From assembly GCA_002721895.1 (NCBI GenBank), contig PBLV01000037.1:1-39375 (forward strand): a DNA stretch of 39,375 nucleotides. The letters run 5' to 3'. Below the pieces are notes generated by a model. That model made no database searches. It saw only the letters and a program-made list of their open reading frames with translations, and was not told the DNA's origin. Shown here in pieces: positions 8,209-15,924 of the stretch. The DNA is from Verrucomicrobiales bacterium. Its GTDB lineage: Bacteria > Verrucomicrobiota > Verrucomicrobiae > Limisphaerales > UBA1100. A program made the translations under genes and the position numbers. Each line of letters opens with the position of its first letter. Within the stretch, counting starts at the first letter, position 1.

Positions 8209-8397
8209 TCAGGCGCCCGCGGAGACGGAAACAACCTGGCGGCCCTTGTAAAAGCCGCACGCCGGACAAACCCGATGGGGCACGTAGGGCTCCGCGCACT
8301 GCGGACAGGTGGTCACCTGAGGCAGCACCACTCGGCTGTTGGACGCCTGGCGCTTGCGTTTGCGAGGGCGCGATGTCTTTCGTTTTGGTACCGGCAT
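8209..8397 (-). CDS. rpmF: 50S ribosomal protein L32
   Basis: 62 residues, MPVPKRKTSRPRKRKRQA at the N-terminus as in L32, followed by a zinc ribbon CPQC...CPAC (about 31-47). The conserved ending CGFYKGRQVVSV is also typical. It is part of the large ribosomal subunit. It sits 9 nt after yceD and before fabH, the widespread yceD-rpmF-fabH arrangement that couples ribosome and lipid synthesis. Confidence 0.96.
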   Translation of the reverse strand: MPVPKRKTSRPRKRKRQASNSRVVLPQVTTCPQCAEPYVPHRVCPACGFYKGRQVVSVSAGA

Positions 8398-8406
8398 TGT
8401 CTTTCC

Positions 8407-8880
8407 TTAATCGCTTTTCCACTCATCCAGCCGCGCCCAAGGCGACTCCTCGGGATCAGCCGTCGCGGCGTCCCCGTTGGTCTTCGATGCGAGGCCGGCA
8501 CAGTCCGGCGCACACAGCGGATGCCGCGGAAAGCCAAGCAGAATATCTTCCCTCAGTACCGGAGTCAAGTCCACGGCTTCCTCCTTGATCTCCACCGCAT
8601 CCTCCCCTGTCAGCGGCAAATGCGCCGTCCATTCGGGAAGTGTCACGGTATGAACAAAGGGTTGTAGACAGCGCGCACAGTCGCAATCCAACGGTATGTC
8701 GAGTCGGCCGCGCACCAGCAGTGCATCCTCCAAGAGGGATGCCTCCAGATTGTAGGTCAGTGGCTGGACCGAGCGGATTAGCTCGTCATCCTCGATAATA
8801 CCCAGTTTTTCCGCCGGAATTTCCCCCACGAGGGGCAGGTCTCCCTCCTTCAACGCTTCCAGATTCACTTGCAGTGTCAT
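8407..8880 (-). CDS. yceD: YceD/DUF177 family protein
   Basis: 157 residues from the ATG at 8880. This start is chosen because a strong Shine-Dalgarno stretch AGGGAGGAGG sits just upstream; a longer reading from 8901 would put that stretch inside the gene. The central LDCDCARCLQPF and the later HPLCAPDC cysteines are typical of the DUF177 family. These proteins are linked to large-subunit rRNA metabolism and are almost always encoded next to rpmF, as here. It follows coaD by 32 nt and is probably cotranscribed with it. Confidence 0.88.
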   Translation of the reverse strand: MTLQVNLEALKEGDLPLVGEIPAEKLGIIEDDELIRSVQPLTYNLEASLLEDALLVRGRLDIPLDCDCARCLQPFVHTVTLPEWTAHLPLTGEDAVEIKEEAVDLTPVLREDILLGFPRHPLCAPDCAGLASKTNGDAATADPEESPWARLDEWKSD

Positions 8881-8912
8881 GGCCTCCTCCCTCTGTTTCA
8901 AAGGTACACGAA

Positions 8913-9401
8913 CTAGCGCTTTTTGGCGCGCAGTTTTTTGCGCAGGGCGGCTTCCACCGCTGCGGGCACAAACGCGGATACTTCCCCCCCGAGCGACGCC
9001 ACTTCCTTGACCAAGCTGGAGCTGAGATAGATGTATTTGCCGCGCGGCATCATGAAGATGGTTTCCACTTGATCCGCCAGTCTCCGGTTCACGAGTGCCA
9101 TTTGGAATTCGTACTCAAAATCCGAGACCGCGCGCAGACCGCGGATGATGGCGCACGCATCCATCCGCGCCGCGTAGTCCACCAGCAGACCCTTGAAGGA
9201 ATCCACCTCCACGTTTGCAAATGCCTTCACCTCCTGTTTCAGAAGCCGCCCGCGTTCCACCTTGGTGAAGAGCGGTCGCTTGCCGCGATTGTCCGCCACC
9301 GCCACGATCACTCGGTCAAACAAGCGTGCGGCCCGGCCAATCACGTCCACATGGCCGAGCGTTGGCGGGTCGAAGCTCCCCGGGTAAATCACCGTGCGCA
9401 T
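8913..9401 (-). CDS. coaD: Phosphopantetheine adenylyltransferase
   Basis: 162 residues, full length. The nucleotidyltransferase motif YPGSFDPPTLGH (6-17) contains the TxGH signature; RGLR (87-90) and LSSSLVKE (126-133) are the other conserved blocks. It transfers AMP from ATP to 4'-phosphopantetheine, giving dephospho-CoA, the penultimate step of CoA synthesis. It leads a minus-strand run with yceD, rpmF and fabH, consistent with coupling CoA, fatty acid and ribosome supply. It is divergent from the gene at 9494. Confidence 0.96.
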   Translation of the reverse strand: MRTVIYPGSFDPPTLGHVDVIGRAARLFDRVIVAVADNRGKRPLFTKVERGRLLKQEVKAFANVEVDSFKGLLVDYAARMDACAIIRGLRAVSDFEYEFQMALVNRRLADQVETIFMMPRGKYIYLSSSLVKEVASLGGEVSAFVPAAVEAALRKKLRAKKR

Positions 9402-9406
9402 GCCCC

Positions 9407-9436
9407 ACCATCACGCTGCCAGCCGGGACCGCGCAA
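9407..9436 (-). promoter_or_regulatory. Promoter candidate for coaD
   Basis: On the minus strand TTGCGC (9436-9431), 18-nt spacer, GATGGT (9412-9407), then 5 nt to the ATG. The same TTGCGC box precedes the genes at 1986 and 18765. The -10 box is a weak match. Confidence 0.3.
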
Positions 9437-9450
9437 GGAATTTCGCGGCA

Positions 9451-9479
9451 TCGCCAAGCCGCTTTACCTGTGCTACCTT
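9451..9479 (+). promoter_or_regulatory. Promoter candidate for the thioredoxin-like membrane protein
   Basis: TCGCCA (9451-9456), 17-nt spacer, TACCTT (9474-9479), then 14 nt to the ATG at 9494. The -35 box lacks the second T of the usual TTG. No Shine-Dalgarno site is seen. Confidence 0.25.
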
Positions 9480-9493
9480 GCCTTGGCCGAAGC

Positions 9494-10540
9494 ATGAGCG
9501 ACCCGCCAACCAGTCCTGACCCAGCTCCCGCGCCTTCGCCGCCAAGGACCGCGCACGCCTTCACTAGTCTCGTGTTGGGCCTCTTTGGCGTCCTGCTTCT
9601 GGCCGGCGCGGGACTCCTGCACCATTGGCACACCAACCCGCCGGCCTTTATGCAGCTTACCCCGGCCACTCACCCCGCTTCCACCAACGCCCCACCCGCC
9701 CAGAACGCCACCAATGCACTTCAGGATTTACTGAAACAGAAAACCAGCGCCCCGCTCCAGCAGGAGATTGCCTCCAAACTCCTCAGCTTCAGTACAGGCG
9801 TAGCGGTTCTGGCTGGGGTGATTGGTGCCGCGGGACTGATCATGGGAGTGCTAAGCCTCCGCCTTGCCGGGGCCGAACGTGGAAAAGCTTGGACCGGCAT
9901 GATGCTCTCACTGGTGTCCATCCTCGCCTGGGGACTGGCCGGATGGAACGTCGTTTTAAACATTCGCATTAAACAGAAAGCCATCGCCCAGATTGGGGAT
10001 GAGTTCGCCAACTACACGAATATCATCAACAACGCCTTGAATATGGCCGATGATCTCCTGCCGGGCGTGCGCGCCGGGCAGGACACCGTGATCTTTGAAA
10101 ACGAATGGCGCGGCAAACTGGCGCCCGACCTGCACGTACAGCCAGTCAATTCGCCAGGCGATGTCCTCCTGAGCGAACAACGCGAAATCCGGCCTGTGCT
10201 GATCGCCGTCTTGAACACGCAGTCCGGCCTTTGCCGGCCGCTAATCGATGCACTCAATGAAATCCATCGCGACATCCCCTCCTCGGACCTTTTAATACTG
10301 GTCGTCAGTCATCGTGAAAATCCCGCCGCCCTGACTGCCGCCGTCGAGGCCCAAGGCATTCGCTTTCTGACCGGCAAGGCCGTCAATCCCCTGCCCCCCT
10401 ACAAGGATGCCCTTTCACCCACTGTCTTCGCCATTGACCATGAGGGAGTCATCCGGAAGGCGCTTGTGGGAAACGATGCCGCCAAGACCGATGATCTGCG
10501 AAGAATCGCCCGAAACCTGCGCGATGCCGCCCGGCGCTAG
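9494..10540 (+). CDS. Membrane protein with thioredoxin-like C-terminal domain
   Basis: 348 residues from the ATG at 9494; the frame is open upstream but overlaps coaD. The N-terminus is proline-rich, with membrane helices at about 22-44, 100-122 and 132-157. From about 225 the chain resembles a thioredoxin/AhpC-TSA fold: EIRPVLIAVLNTQ, an active-site-like loop S244-G-L-C247-R followed by LIDALNEIHRD, and a late SPTVFAIDHEG with Pro309 where thioredoxins have the cis-proline. Only the second cysteine of the usual CxxC remains. Function is unknown: it may be a monothiol or non-redox domain. Convergent with ndk, 15 nt away. Confidence 0.72.
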   Translation: MSDPPTSPDPAPAPSPPRTAHAFTSLVLGLFGVLLLAGAGLLHHWHTNPPAFMQLTPATHPASTNAPPAQNATNALQDLLKQKTSAPLQQEIASKLLSFSTGVAVLAGVIGAAGLIMGVLSLRLAGAERGKAWTGMMLSLVSILAWGLAGWNVVLNIRIKQKAIAQIGDEFANYTNIINNALNMADDLLPGVRAGQDTVIFENEWRGKLAPDLHVQPVNSPGDVLLSEQREIRPVLIAVLNTQSGLCRPLIDALNEIHRDIPSSDLLILVVSHRENPAALTAAVEAQGIRFLTGKAVNPLPPYKDALSPTVFAIDHEGVIRKALVGNDAAKTDDLRRIARNLRDAARR

Positions 10541-10555
10541 AAAACCACGGCCTAA

Positions 10556-10975
10556 TTAGAACACCTCTGATTCGCCAAAAAACCGGGCGATCTCGATTTG
10601 CGCGTTCTCCACCGAGTCGGATGCGTGGCAAACGTTCTGCATGCCGGATTTGCCAAGGTCACCCCGGATCGTCCCCGGCGGTGCCTTGGAGGAGTCCGTC
10701 GGCCCTAACAGTTCCCGAATGCGGCCCACCGCGCTTTCGCCTTCCAAGATCAAGGCCAAGACCGGTGCGGATTTCATGAATTCCACGATGCCTGAGAAAA
10801 AAGGCAGCTCCGTCAGGTGCGCGTAATGTTCCAACAGGATTTCGTCCGTCAACTGAATCATCTTCACTCCTCGCATCTCAAACCCCGCCGTTTCAAAGCG
10901 CGCAATCACCTCTCCGGCATGCCTTCCCTCAAGGCAATCCGGCTTCAACAAAATCAACGAACGCTCCAAGCTCAT
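10556..10975 (-). CDS. ndk: Nucleoside diphosphate kinase
   Basis: 139 residues from the ATG at 10975 (MSLERSLILLKPD), the normal start position; an upstream in-frame start would add seven residues. The active-site block NVCHASDS places the phospho-histidine at His117, and Lys11 is in the LLKPD motif. The enzyme transfers gamma-phosphates between nucleoside triphosphates and diphosphates through the phosphohistidine. The ASDS instead of the common GSDS is a mild variation. It is divergent from mqnP and stands alone. Confidence 0.95.
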   Translation of the reverse strand: MSLERSLILLKPDCLEGRHAGEVIARFETAGFEMRGVKMIQLTDEILLEHYAHLTELPFFSGIVEFMKSAPVLALILEGESAVGRIRELLGPTDSSKAPPGTIRGDLGKSGMQNVCHASDSVENAQIEIARFFGESEVF

Positions 10976-10983
10976 CGACCCGC

Positions 10984-11012
10984 CTTGTAAGCACAAGACT
11001 GTCCCAAGGCAA
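10984..11012 (-). promoter_or_regulatory. Promoter candidate for ndk
   Basis: Minus strand TTGCCT (11012-11007), 17-nt spacer, TACAAG (10989-10984), then 8 nt to the ndk ATG at 10975. Confidence 0.3.
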
Positions 11013-11052
11013 CTTGAAACCCTTCACCGTCCGGTCATAACACCCAATGCGC

Positions 11053-11081
11053 TTGAGTTTTGCCGCTCGTTTGCGCACCGT
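11053..11081 (+). promoter_or_regulatory. Promoter candidate ending 6 nt before mqnP
   Basis: TTGAGT (11053-11058), 17-nt spacer, CACCGT (11076-11081), then six C residues to the GTG at 11088. The spacing supports this GTG as the start. An alternative sigma-70-like pair (TTGAAA 11014-11019, CATAAC 11036-11041) lies further upstream. Confidence 0.35.
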
Positions 11082-11087
11082 CCCCCC

Positions 11088-12125
11088 GTGGGCACTGACA
11101 CCATTCCGCCACGGAAACCCAGCCGGGTCTGGGCGCTCGTTCGCAACTGGGGAGGCTTCGTCAAGTTCTCCCACACCCTCTTCGCCCTCCCCTTCGCCTT
11201 CGCCGCAATGGCACTGGCCGCTCGTGCCAAATTCAGCGAGGTGCCTGAAGCAGAACGGGAAGCCTTTGCCGCCCTCGAACGCGGCTGGCCTGGCTGGAAA
11301 CCCTTCCTCCTCATCCTCGTGGCCATGATCACTGCCCGCACCTGCGCCATGGCTTTCAATCGTATCGCCGACCGCGATTATGACGCCGCCAACCCGCGAA
11401 CCCGTGAACGCCACCTCCCCGCCGGCAAGATCAGCCTCACCAGTGCCTGGACACTCACCTTGCTTTCCGCCGCTGCGTTTCTTGTTGCCTGCTGGTTTCT
11501 CCCGAGGATTTGTTTTTACCTCGCCCCCGTTGCCCTCTTCTTCATTTTTTTCTACTCACTCACCAAGCGGTTTAACGACTTCACTCACGTCTTCCTCGGC
11601 ATCGCCTTGGCCATTGCGCCTGTGGGCGCTTGGCTCGCCGTCACCGGCGAAATCCAGTTTATCGCCTCCGACTCCGGCAGTTTCATGGGCAAGATTCGCC
11701 ATGGCCTCTTCACCCCCCTTACCATGGCCGTGCTCGTGCTCGCGTGGGTTGTTGGCTTTGATCTGATCTACTCCATTCAAGATTACGAATTCGACCGCGA
11801 AAACAAGCTCCACTCCCTGGTCGTCCGTTGGGGCCCCGACAACGCCATCCAAGCCGCGCTTCTCTGCCACATGCTGATGTATGGCATACTCGTTTTCTTT
11901 GGCCTCCTGAGTGGCTTCAAACTGGAGTATTGGATTGGGCTGGTGGTCATCATGGGCTGCCTGGGACTTGAGCACTGGATTGTCCGGCGCCGGCTCCGCA
12001 AGGGCGAATTCCGGCTTGCCGAGCAGCAGTTCTTTCGCCTCAACGCTCTCATCAGCATGATCTTCCTTGTGGTGGTCTTGGCCGAGGTTGCGCTCATAGA
12101 TTTCTGGAGTTTCCGCGGAATGTAA
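11088..12125 (+). CDS. mqnP: UbiA-family prenyltransferase of menaquinone synthesis (MqnP-like)
   Basis: 345 residues from a GTG at 11088; no upstream in-frame ATG exists. The two Asp-rich prenyl-diphosphate motifs are NRIADRDYD (91-99) and YSIQDYEFD (228-236). About eight hydrophobic segments make it an integral membrane protein. Together with mqnE directly downstream, this points to the prenyltransferase that attaches the isoprenoid tail to the 1,4-dihydroxy-6-naphthoate precursor in the futalosine pathway. A 4-hydroxybenzoate role is less likely given the neighbours. Its stop overlaps the mqnE start (TAATG), indicating translational coupling. Confidence 0.88.
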   Translation: MGTDTIPPRKPSRVWALVRNWGGFVKFSHTLFALPFAFAAMALAARAKFSEVPEAEREAFAALERGWPGWKPFLLILVAMITARTCAMAFNRIADRDYDAANPRTRERHLPAGKISLTSAWTLTLLSAAAFLVACWFLPRICFYLAPVALFFIFFYSLTKRFNDFTHVFLGIALAIAPVGAWLAVTGEIQFIASDSGSFMGKIRHGLFTPLTMAVLVLAWVVGFDLIYSIQDYEFDRENKLHSLVVRWGPDNAIQAALLCHMLMYGILVFFGLLSGFKLEYWIGLVVIMGCLGLEHWIVRRRLRKGEFRLAEQQFFRLNALISMIFLVVVLAEVALIDFWSFRGM

Positions 12126-13288
12126 TGATGAGCCTCGCCCGCCAAGCTGGCCCTCTCACCGACCTTCTTGAAAAGGTCGAGGACGAAAAGCGCCTTACCA
12201 GCGAGGATGCCCTTCGCCTCTTTGAAAGCCGCGACCTCAACACACTCGCCTACCTCGCAAACACGGTCCGCCAGCGCAAGGTCGGCAACCAAGCCAGCTT
12301 CATCGTCAACCGCTACATCAACTATTCCAACTACTGCATTCTCTCCTGCCAATTCTGCAGCTTTGCACGCAAAAAACGAGATGGAGACGGCTTTGAGCTG
12401 ACCCTTAATCAAATCACCGCGAAAGCCCACGAAGCCCTCGCCCTTGGCGTCACCGAACTGCACATCGTCGGTGGCCTGCACCCCTCCCTGCCGCTCGATT
12501 ACTACACCGACATGCTTCGTGCCCTGAAGGCCCTCGATCCTCGCCTCCAACTCAAGTGCTTCACCGCCGTCGAGATTCTGCACCTTTGCCGGCTCGCCAA
12601 GAAAACCACTTCCCAAATTCTCACGCTCCTTCGCGAGGCCGGCCTTGATTCCCTCACTGGCGGCGGGGCGGAAATCTTTCAATCCAACGTCCGCGACGCC
12701 ATTGCGCGCGGCAAGGAAACCGCCGGGGAATGGACCGAGGTCCACCGCATCTGGCATCAAATGGGTGGCCGCAGCACCGCCACCATGCTCTTCGGCCACG
12801 TCGAAACCGTGGTCGACCGCGTCGACCATCTCCATCGCCTCCGCGAGCTACAGGACGAAACCGGCGGCTTCACCGGTTTCATCCCACTCCCCTTCCAGCC
12901 CGAGAACAATCCCATTCCTGTGGAGCATCCTCCATCCGGCTTTGACATCCTTCGCACCCTCGCCATCAGCCGCATATTCCTCGACAACTTTGACCACATC
13001 ACCGCCTACTGGATTGGCCTTGGCCTGCCTCTCGCCCAAGTCGCCCTCAGCCACGGCGCGGATGATCTCCACGGCACGATCGAGGAGGAACATATCTTTC
13101 ACATGGCCGGTGCCGGCAGTCCCCAGGCACAAACCATCCCTGCCATGATTCAGGCCATTCGCGAGGCCGGCCGCACACCCGTCCAGCGGAACACCTTCTA
13201 CGAGCCCATCCGCGAATGGACCGATGATATCACCGGCCCTATTCCCGCCCCCTCGAATCTCCTGAAGGAAAACCTCGCCACCGCATGA
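12125..13288 (+). CDS. mqnE: Aminofutalosine synthase (radical SAM)
   Basis: 387 residues. The radical-SAM cluster CILSCQFC places its three cysteines at 71, 75 and 78 (CxxxCxxC). LHIVGGLHP and SATMLFGHVE are typical of the MqnE/MqnC group, with SNYCILSCQFCSFAR favouring MqnE. It joins the product of MqnA (3-[(1-carboxyvinyl)oxy]benzoate) to SAM, giving aminofutalosine. Two ATG codons are adjacent at 12125 and 12128; the first overlaps the mqnP stop. Its stop overlaps the mqnA start by 4 nt (ATGA). The three genes form a tight operon. Confidence 0.94.
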   Translation: MMSLARQAGPLTDLLEKVEDEKRLTSEDALRLFESRDLNTLAYLANTVRQRKVGNQASFIVNRYINYSNYCILSCQFCSFARKKRDGDGFELTLNQITAKAHEALALGVTELHIVGGLHPSLPLDYYTDMLRALKALDPRLQLKCFTAVEILHLCRLAKKTTSQILTLLREAGLDSLTGGGAEIFQSNVRDAIARGKETAGEWTEVHRIWHQMGGRSTATMLFGHVETVVDRVDHLHRLRELQDETGGFTGFIPLPFQPENNPIPVEHPPSGFDILRTLAISRIFLDNFDHITAYWIGLGLPLAQVALSHGADDLHGTIEEEHIFHMAGAGSPQAQTIPAMIQAIREAGRTPVQRNTFYEPIREWTDDITGPIPAPSNLLKENLATA

Positions 13289-14037
13289 GCAGGCGCATCG
13301 GCTCGGTCCCCTATCTAAACTCCGTCCCGTTGACACGAGGCATTGAGGACGAGACCGAGTTTGTCGTGCCCTCAAAGCTCGCCGACCTCCTGCGCGCGGG
13401 AGAACTGGATGCCGCCCTGCTGAGTGTCACGGAAGTACTGTTCAATGAAGGTTACGATGTGCTCGACGGTGTGGCCGTCGCCTCGCGCGGCACGGTCAAA
13501 AGTGTCTTCCTTGCCCACCGCCAGCCTCTGGATGCAATCGAGGTGATTCATTGCGACACCGCCAGTCTCACCAGTGTAAATCTCCTGCGCGTGCTGCTGG
13601 CCGAGCGCGGTCTGCAACCCAAGCTGGAACCCTTGGTCGATTACTCCCAAGCCTCCATCCTTCCCAACGTCCTACTCATCGGCAATCCCGGTATTGAGTT
13701 CCTCCGTGCGCCACACGCCCATTCCATTTGGGACCTGGGCCAGGCTTGGGACACACTCACCGGCCTGCCCTTTGTCTATGCCATCTGGGCTCTACGGCGT
13801 GGACGACACGACAACGCTCTGCGCGAAAAACTTCGCGCCGCCAAAGCCGACGGCCTAGCGCATCTTGAGCAAACCATCGCGGAGTACACAGACTTTGATC
13901 CCGACTTCCGCCGCGCCTACTTGGGCGACCACATCCGGTACGATCTTGGCAAAGAGGAAAAAGCCGGCTTGGCCCGGTTCATCGAGCTATTGCGCCAACA
14001 CGGAAACCAGCCCGTGTACGTGCCCACGTATGTCTGA
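13285..14037 (+). CDS. mqnA: Chorismate dehydratase
   Basis: 250 residues, the N-terminal SVPYLNSVPLTRGIE block being diagnostic of MqnA; PLVDYSQASILPNVLLIGNPGIEFL and DLGQAWDTLTGLPFVYAIW are also family-typical. MqnA is a periplasmic-binding-protein-fold enzyme in the cytosol that removes water from chorismate, the committed step of the futalosine menaquinone route. The start ATGA overlaps the mqnE stop. The order mqnP-mqnE-mqnA puts consecutive steps in one transcript. Confidence 0.94.
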   Translation: MSRRIGSVPYLNSVPLTRGIEDETEFVVPSKLADLLRAGELDAALLSVTEVLFNEGYDVLDGVAVASRGTVKSVFLAHRQPLDAIEVIHCDTASLTSVNLLRVLLAERGLQPKLEPLVDYSQASILPNVLLIGNPGIEFLRAPHAHSIWDLGQAWDTLTGLPFVYAIWALRRGRHDNALREKLRAAKADGLAHLEQTIAEYTDFDPDFRRAYLGDHIRYDLGKEEKAGLARFIELLRQHGNQPVYVPTYV

Positions 14038-14042
14038 ACCAG

Positions 14043-14070
14043 TTGCCAAGTATCTGGATTGTGTTAAGTT
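14043..14070 (+). promoter_or_regulatory. Promoter candidate for the Sel1-repeat gene
   Basis: TTGCCA (14043-14048), 16-nt spacer, TAAGTT (14065-14070), then 8 nt to the ATG at 14079. TTGCCA also precedes the genes at 4003 and 37957. Confidence 0.35.
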
Positions 14071-14078
14071 GGATTAGG

Positions 14079-14759
14079 ATGAAACGGCCCAAGTCCTTCC
14101 TCTCCACACTTGCCACCTTGGCCATTCTTCTGCTCGCGCAATCCGTGGAAGCGCAAGCGCCGAGCATGGGCAACAACCCCTACATCAACCCGGCCAACCC
14201 CCGCCCGTACCCGCCGGGACATCGTCCGCCAAAGCCGCCACCGCTGCCCGCCGAGATTGTTGAAATGGCCAAAAAACTCCTGCGCGACCGAGTGACCGAA
14301 ATCCGCGCGCAGGCGCGTAAGGGCGACTACAAGGCCCAGTACAACCTCGGCGTTGTTCATGTCTATGGCGCGGGCGCGACGCTGGATTTTAAACAAGCTT
14401 TCGAGAATTTCCGCAAATCCGCCGAGGAGGCGGTATATGCGCCCGCAACCTTCAATCTCGCCATCTGTTACGCCAAGGGGCTGGGCACGGAGTTGGACCG
14501 GGTGCAGGCCTACAAGTGGTGGAACTTGGCCGCCGCACAGGGGCACCCTCAAGCTGCGGCCGCCCGCGACAACATTGCCCGCTACATGAACCGGCGCCAG
14601 ATCGCTGCCGCCCAATCCATGGCCACGGGTTACGAACGCAAACTGGAACTGCGAATTCTTCGCGACAAACTTAAGGCTCAACGCGAAAAGATCAGCCCCA
14701 ACAGCCGCCTACACGACGCCGCCTATAACCTGTCCCACGAGTTCTTCCGAAAACGGTGA
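14079..14759 (+). CDS. Secreted Sel1-repeat protein
   Basis: 226 residues from the ATG at 14079, with a signal peptide (MKRPKSFLSTLATLAILLLAQSVEAQA). A proline-rich linker (about 35-60) precedes two Sel1-type helical repeats: AQYNLGVVHVYGAGATLDFKQAFENF and ATFNLAICYAKGLGTELDRVQAYKWW, then a basic helical tail. Sel1 repeats are alpha-solenoid protein-interaction modules, often periplasmic. It lies between mqnA and mqnC with its own promoter-like sequence, so it is not obviously tied to menaquinone. Its partner is unknown. Confidence 0.8.
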   Translation: MKRPKSFLSTLATLAILLLAQSVEAQAPSMGNNPYINPANPRPYPPGHRPPKPPPLPAEIVEMAKKLLRDRVTEIRAQARKGDYKAQYNLGVVHVYGAGATLDFKQAFENFRKSAEEAVYAPATFNLAICYAKGLGTELDRVQAYKWWNLAAAQGHPQAAAARDNIARYMNRRQIAAAQSMATGYERKLELRILRDKLKAQREKISPNSRLHDAAYNLSHEFFRKR

Positions 14760-14797
14760 TTATGTAATCGCCAGCCACAGGCTTGATCGAAGCCCCC

Positions 14798-14826
14798 TTG
14801 CAACGCCCGCAGGCTGAGCTTACATT
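14798..14826 (+). promoter_or_regulatory. Promoter candidate ending 6 nt before mqnC
   Basis: TTGCAA (14798-14803), 17-nt spacer, TACATT (14821-14826), then 6 nt to the GTG at 14833. It supports GTG rather than the ATG at 14851. Confidence 0.4.
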
Positions 14827-14832
14827 CGCGCG

Positions 14833-15924
14833 GTGATTCACGATCCCTCCATGGATGCCCTGCTAGACAAGGCTTGGGCGGGCGAACGGGTCAATGACGT
14901 GGAGGCGCTACGGCTGTATGCACTGCCGCTTGAGACCCTTGGCGCGCTGGCACATCGGCGTCGGGAATTGGCCAAGGCTGAGGCTTACGAAGGTCATGGC
15001 AACGAGATCGTCACTTACAGCGTTGATCGCAATGTCAATTACACCAACGTTTGCAACGTGTACTGCAAGTTTTGCGCGTTTTGGCGCAGTGAAAAGGCGG
15101 CTGACGCGTACGTGATTTCGTATGCGGAAATGGACCGAAAAATTGAGGAAACTCTGGCACTGGGCGGAACACAGATTCTCATGCAGGGCGGGCACCACCC
15201 CAAATTGTCCAAGCAATGGTATCTCGACCTGCTCTCGCACATTCGCGACAAGTTTCCATCGATCAACGTCCATGGCTTTAGTCCGAGTGAGTTTGTGCAT
15301 TTTCGCGAGGTGTTCAACGAGCCGCTGGAAGAGATTGTCCATGACTTTCGCGCAGCCGGCCTAGGCTCCATTCCCGGTGGGGGAGGTGAGATTCTCGTGG
15401 ACCGCGTACGCGAGAAGATTTCACCTTTAAAGGCCATGAGCGATGACTGGCTGGAGGTGATGGCTGTTGCCCACCGCCAAGGATTGGCCACCACGGCAAC
15501 GATGATGTTTGGCCATGTGGAGACGGTGGAGGAGCGCATTGAGCACCTGAAACGCGTGCGGGTTCAGCAGGACGAAACCGGTGGCTTTACCGCCTTCATC
15601 GCGTGGACTTTCCAAGCCGAGAACACGCGGCTGAAGGCGCCGACGGTTGGGGCGCACGAATATCTGCGCATGCAGGCATTGTCCCGTATTTACCTGGACA
15701 ACGTGGCGAACATCCAGAGTTCATGGGTCACTCAGGGCCGCGAGATCGGGCAGGTGGCGCTACAATATGGAGCCAATGACCTGGGGAGCATCATGATTGA
15801 GGAGAACGTGGTCTCGCAAGCGGGCACCACATTCCGCATGGGCGTGGCTGACATGCAGCGCCTCATTCGGGATCTGGGCTGCGAGCCGCGTCAGCGGGAC
15901 AACTGGTATCGGCTGGTGAGTTGA
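14833..15924 (+). CDS. mqnC: Cyclic dehypoxanthinyl futalosine synthase (radical SAM)
   Basis: 363 residues from a GTG at 14833; an ATG six codons later (MDALLDKAW) is possible but the promoter spacing favours GTG. The radical-SAM motif CNVYCKFC has its cysteines at 74, 78 and 81, and NYTNVCNVYCKFCAFWR is characteristic of MqnC. It cyclises dehypoxanthinyl futalosine in menaquinone synthesis. The C-terminal stretch DDLGSIMIEENVVSQAG is also family-typical. The gene is separated from mqnPEA by the Sel1 gene. Its last 62 bp overlap the converging membrane-protein gene. Confidence 0.95.
   Translation: MIHDPSMDALLDKAWAGERVNDVEALRLYALPLETLGALAHRRRELAKAEAYEGHGNEIVTYSVDRNVNYTNVCNVYCKFCAFWRSEKAADAYVISYAEMDRKIEETLALGGTQILMQGGHHPKLSKQWYLDLLSHIRDKFPSINVHGFSPSEFVHFREVFNEPLEEIVHDFRAAGLGSIPGGGGEILVDRVREKISPLKAMSDDWLEVMAVAHRQGLATTATMMFGHVETVEERIEHLKRVRVQQDETGGFTAFIAWTFQAENTRLKAPTVGAHEYLRMQALSRIYLDNVANIQSSWVTQGREIGQVALQYGANDLGSIMIEENVVSQAGTTFRMGVADMQRLIRDLGCEPRQRDNWYRLVS

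Noticed and set aside
11783..12835. Minus-strand frame of 350 codons
   Set aside because: Antisense to mqnP/mqnE, both with diagnostic motifs.
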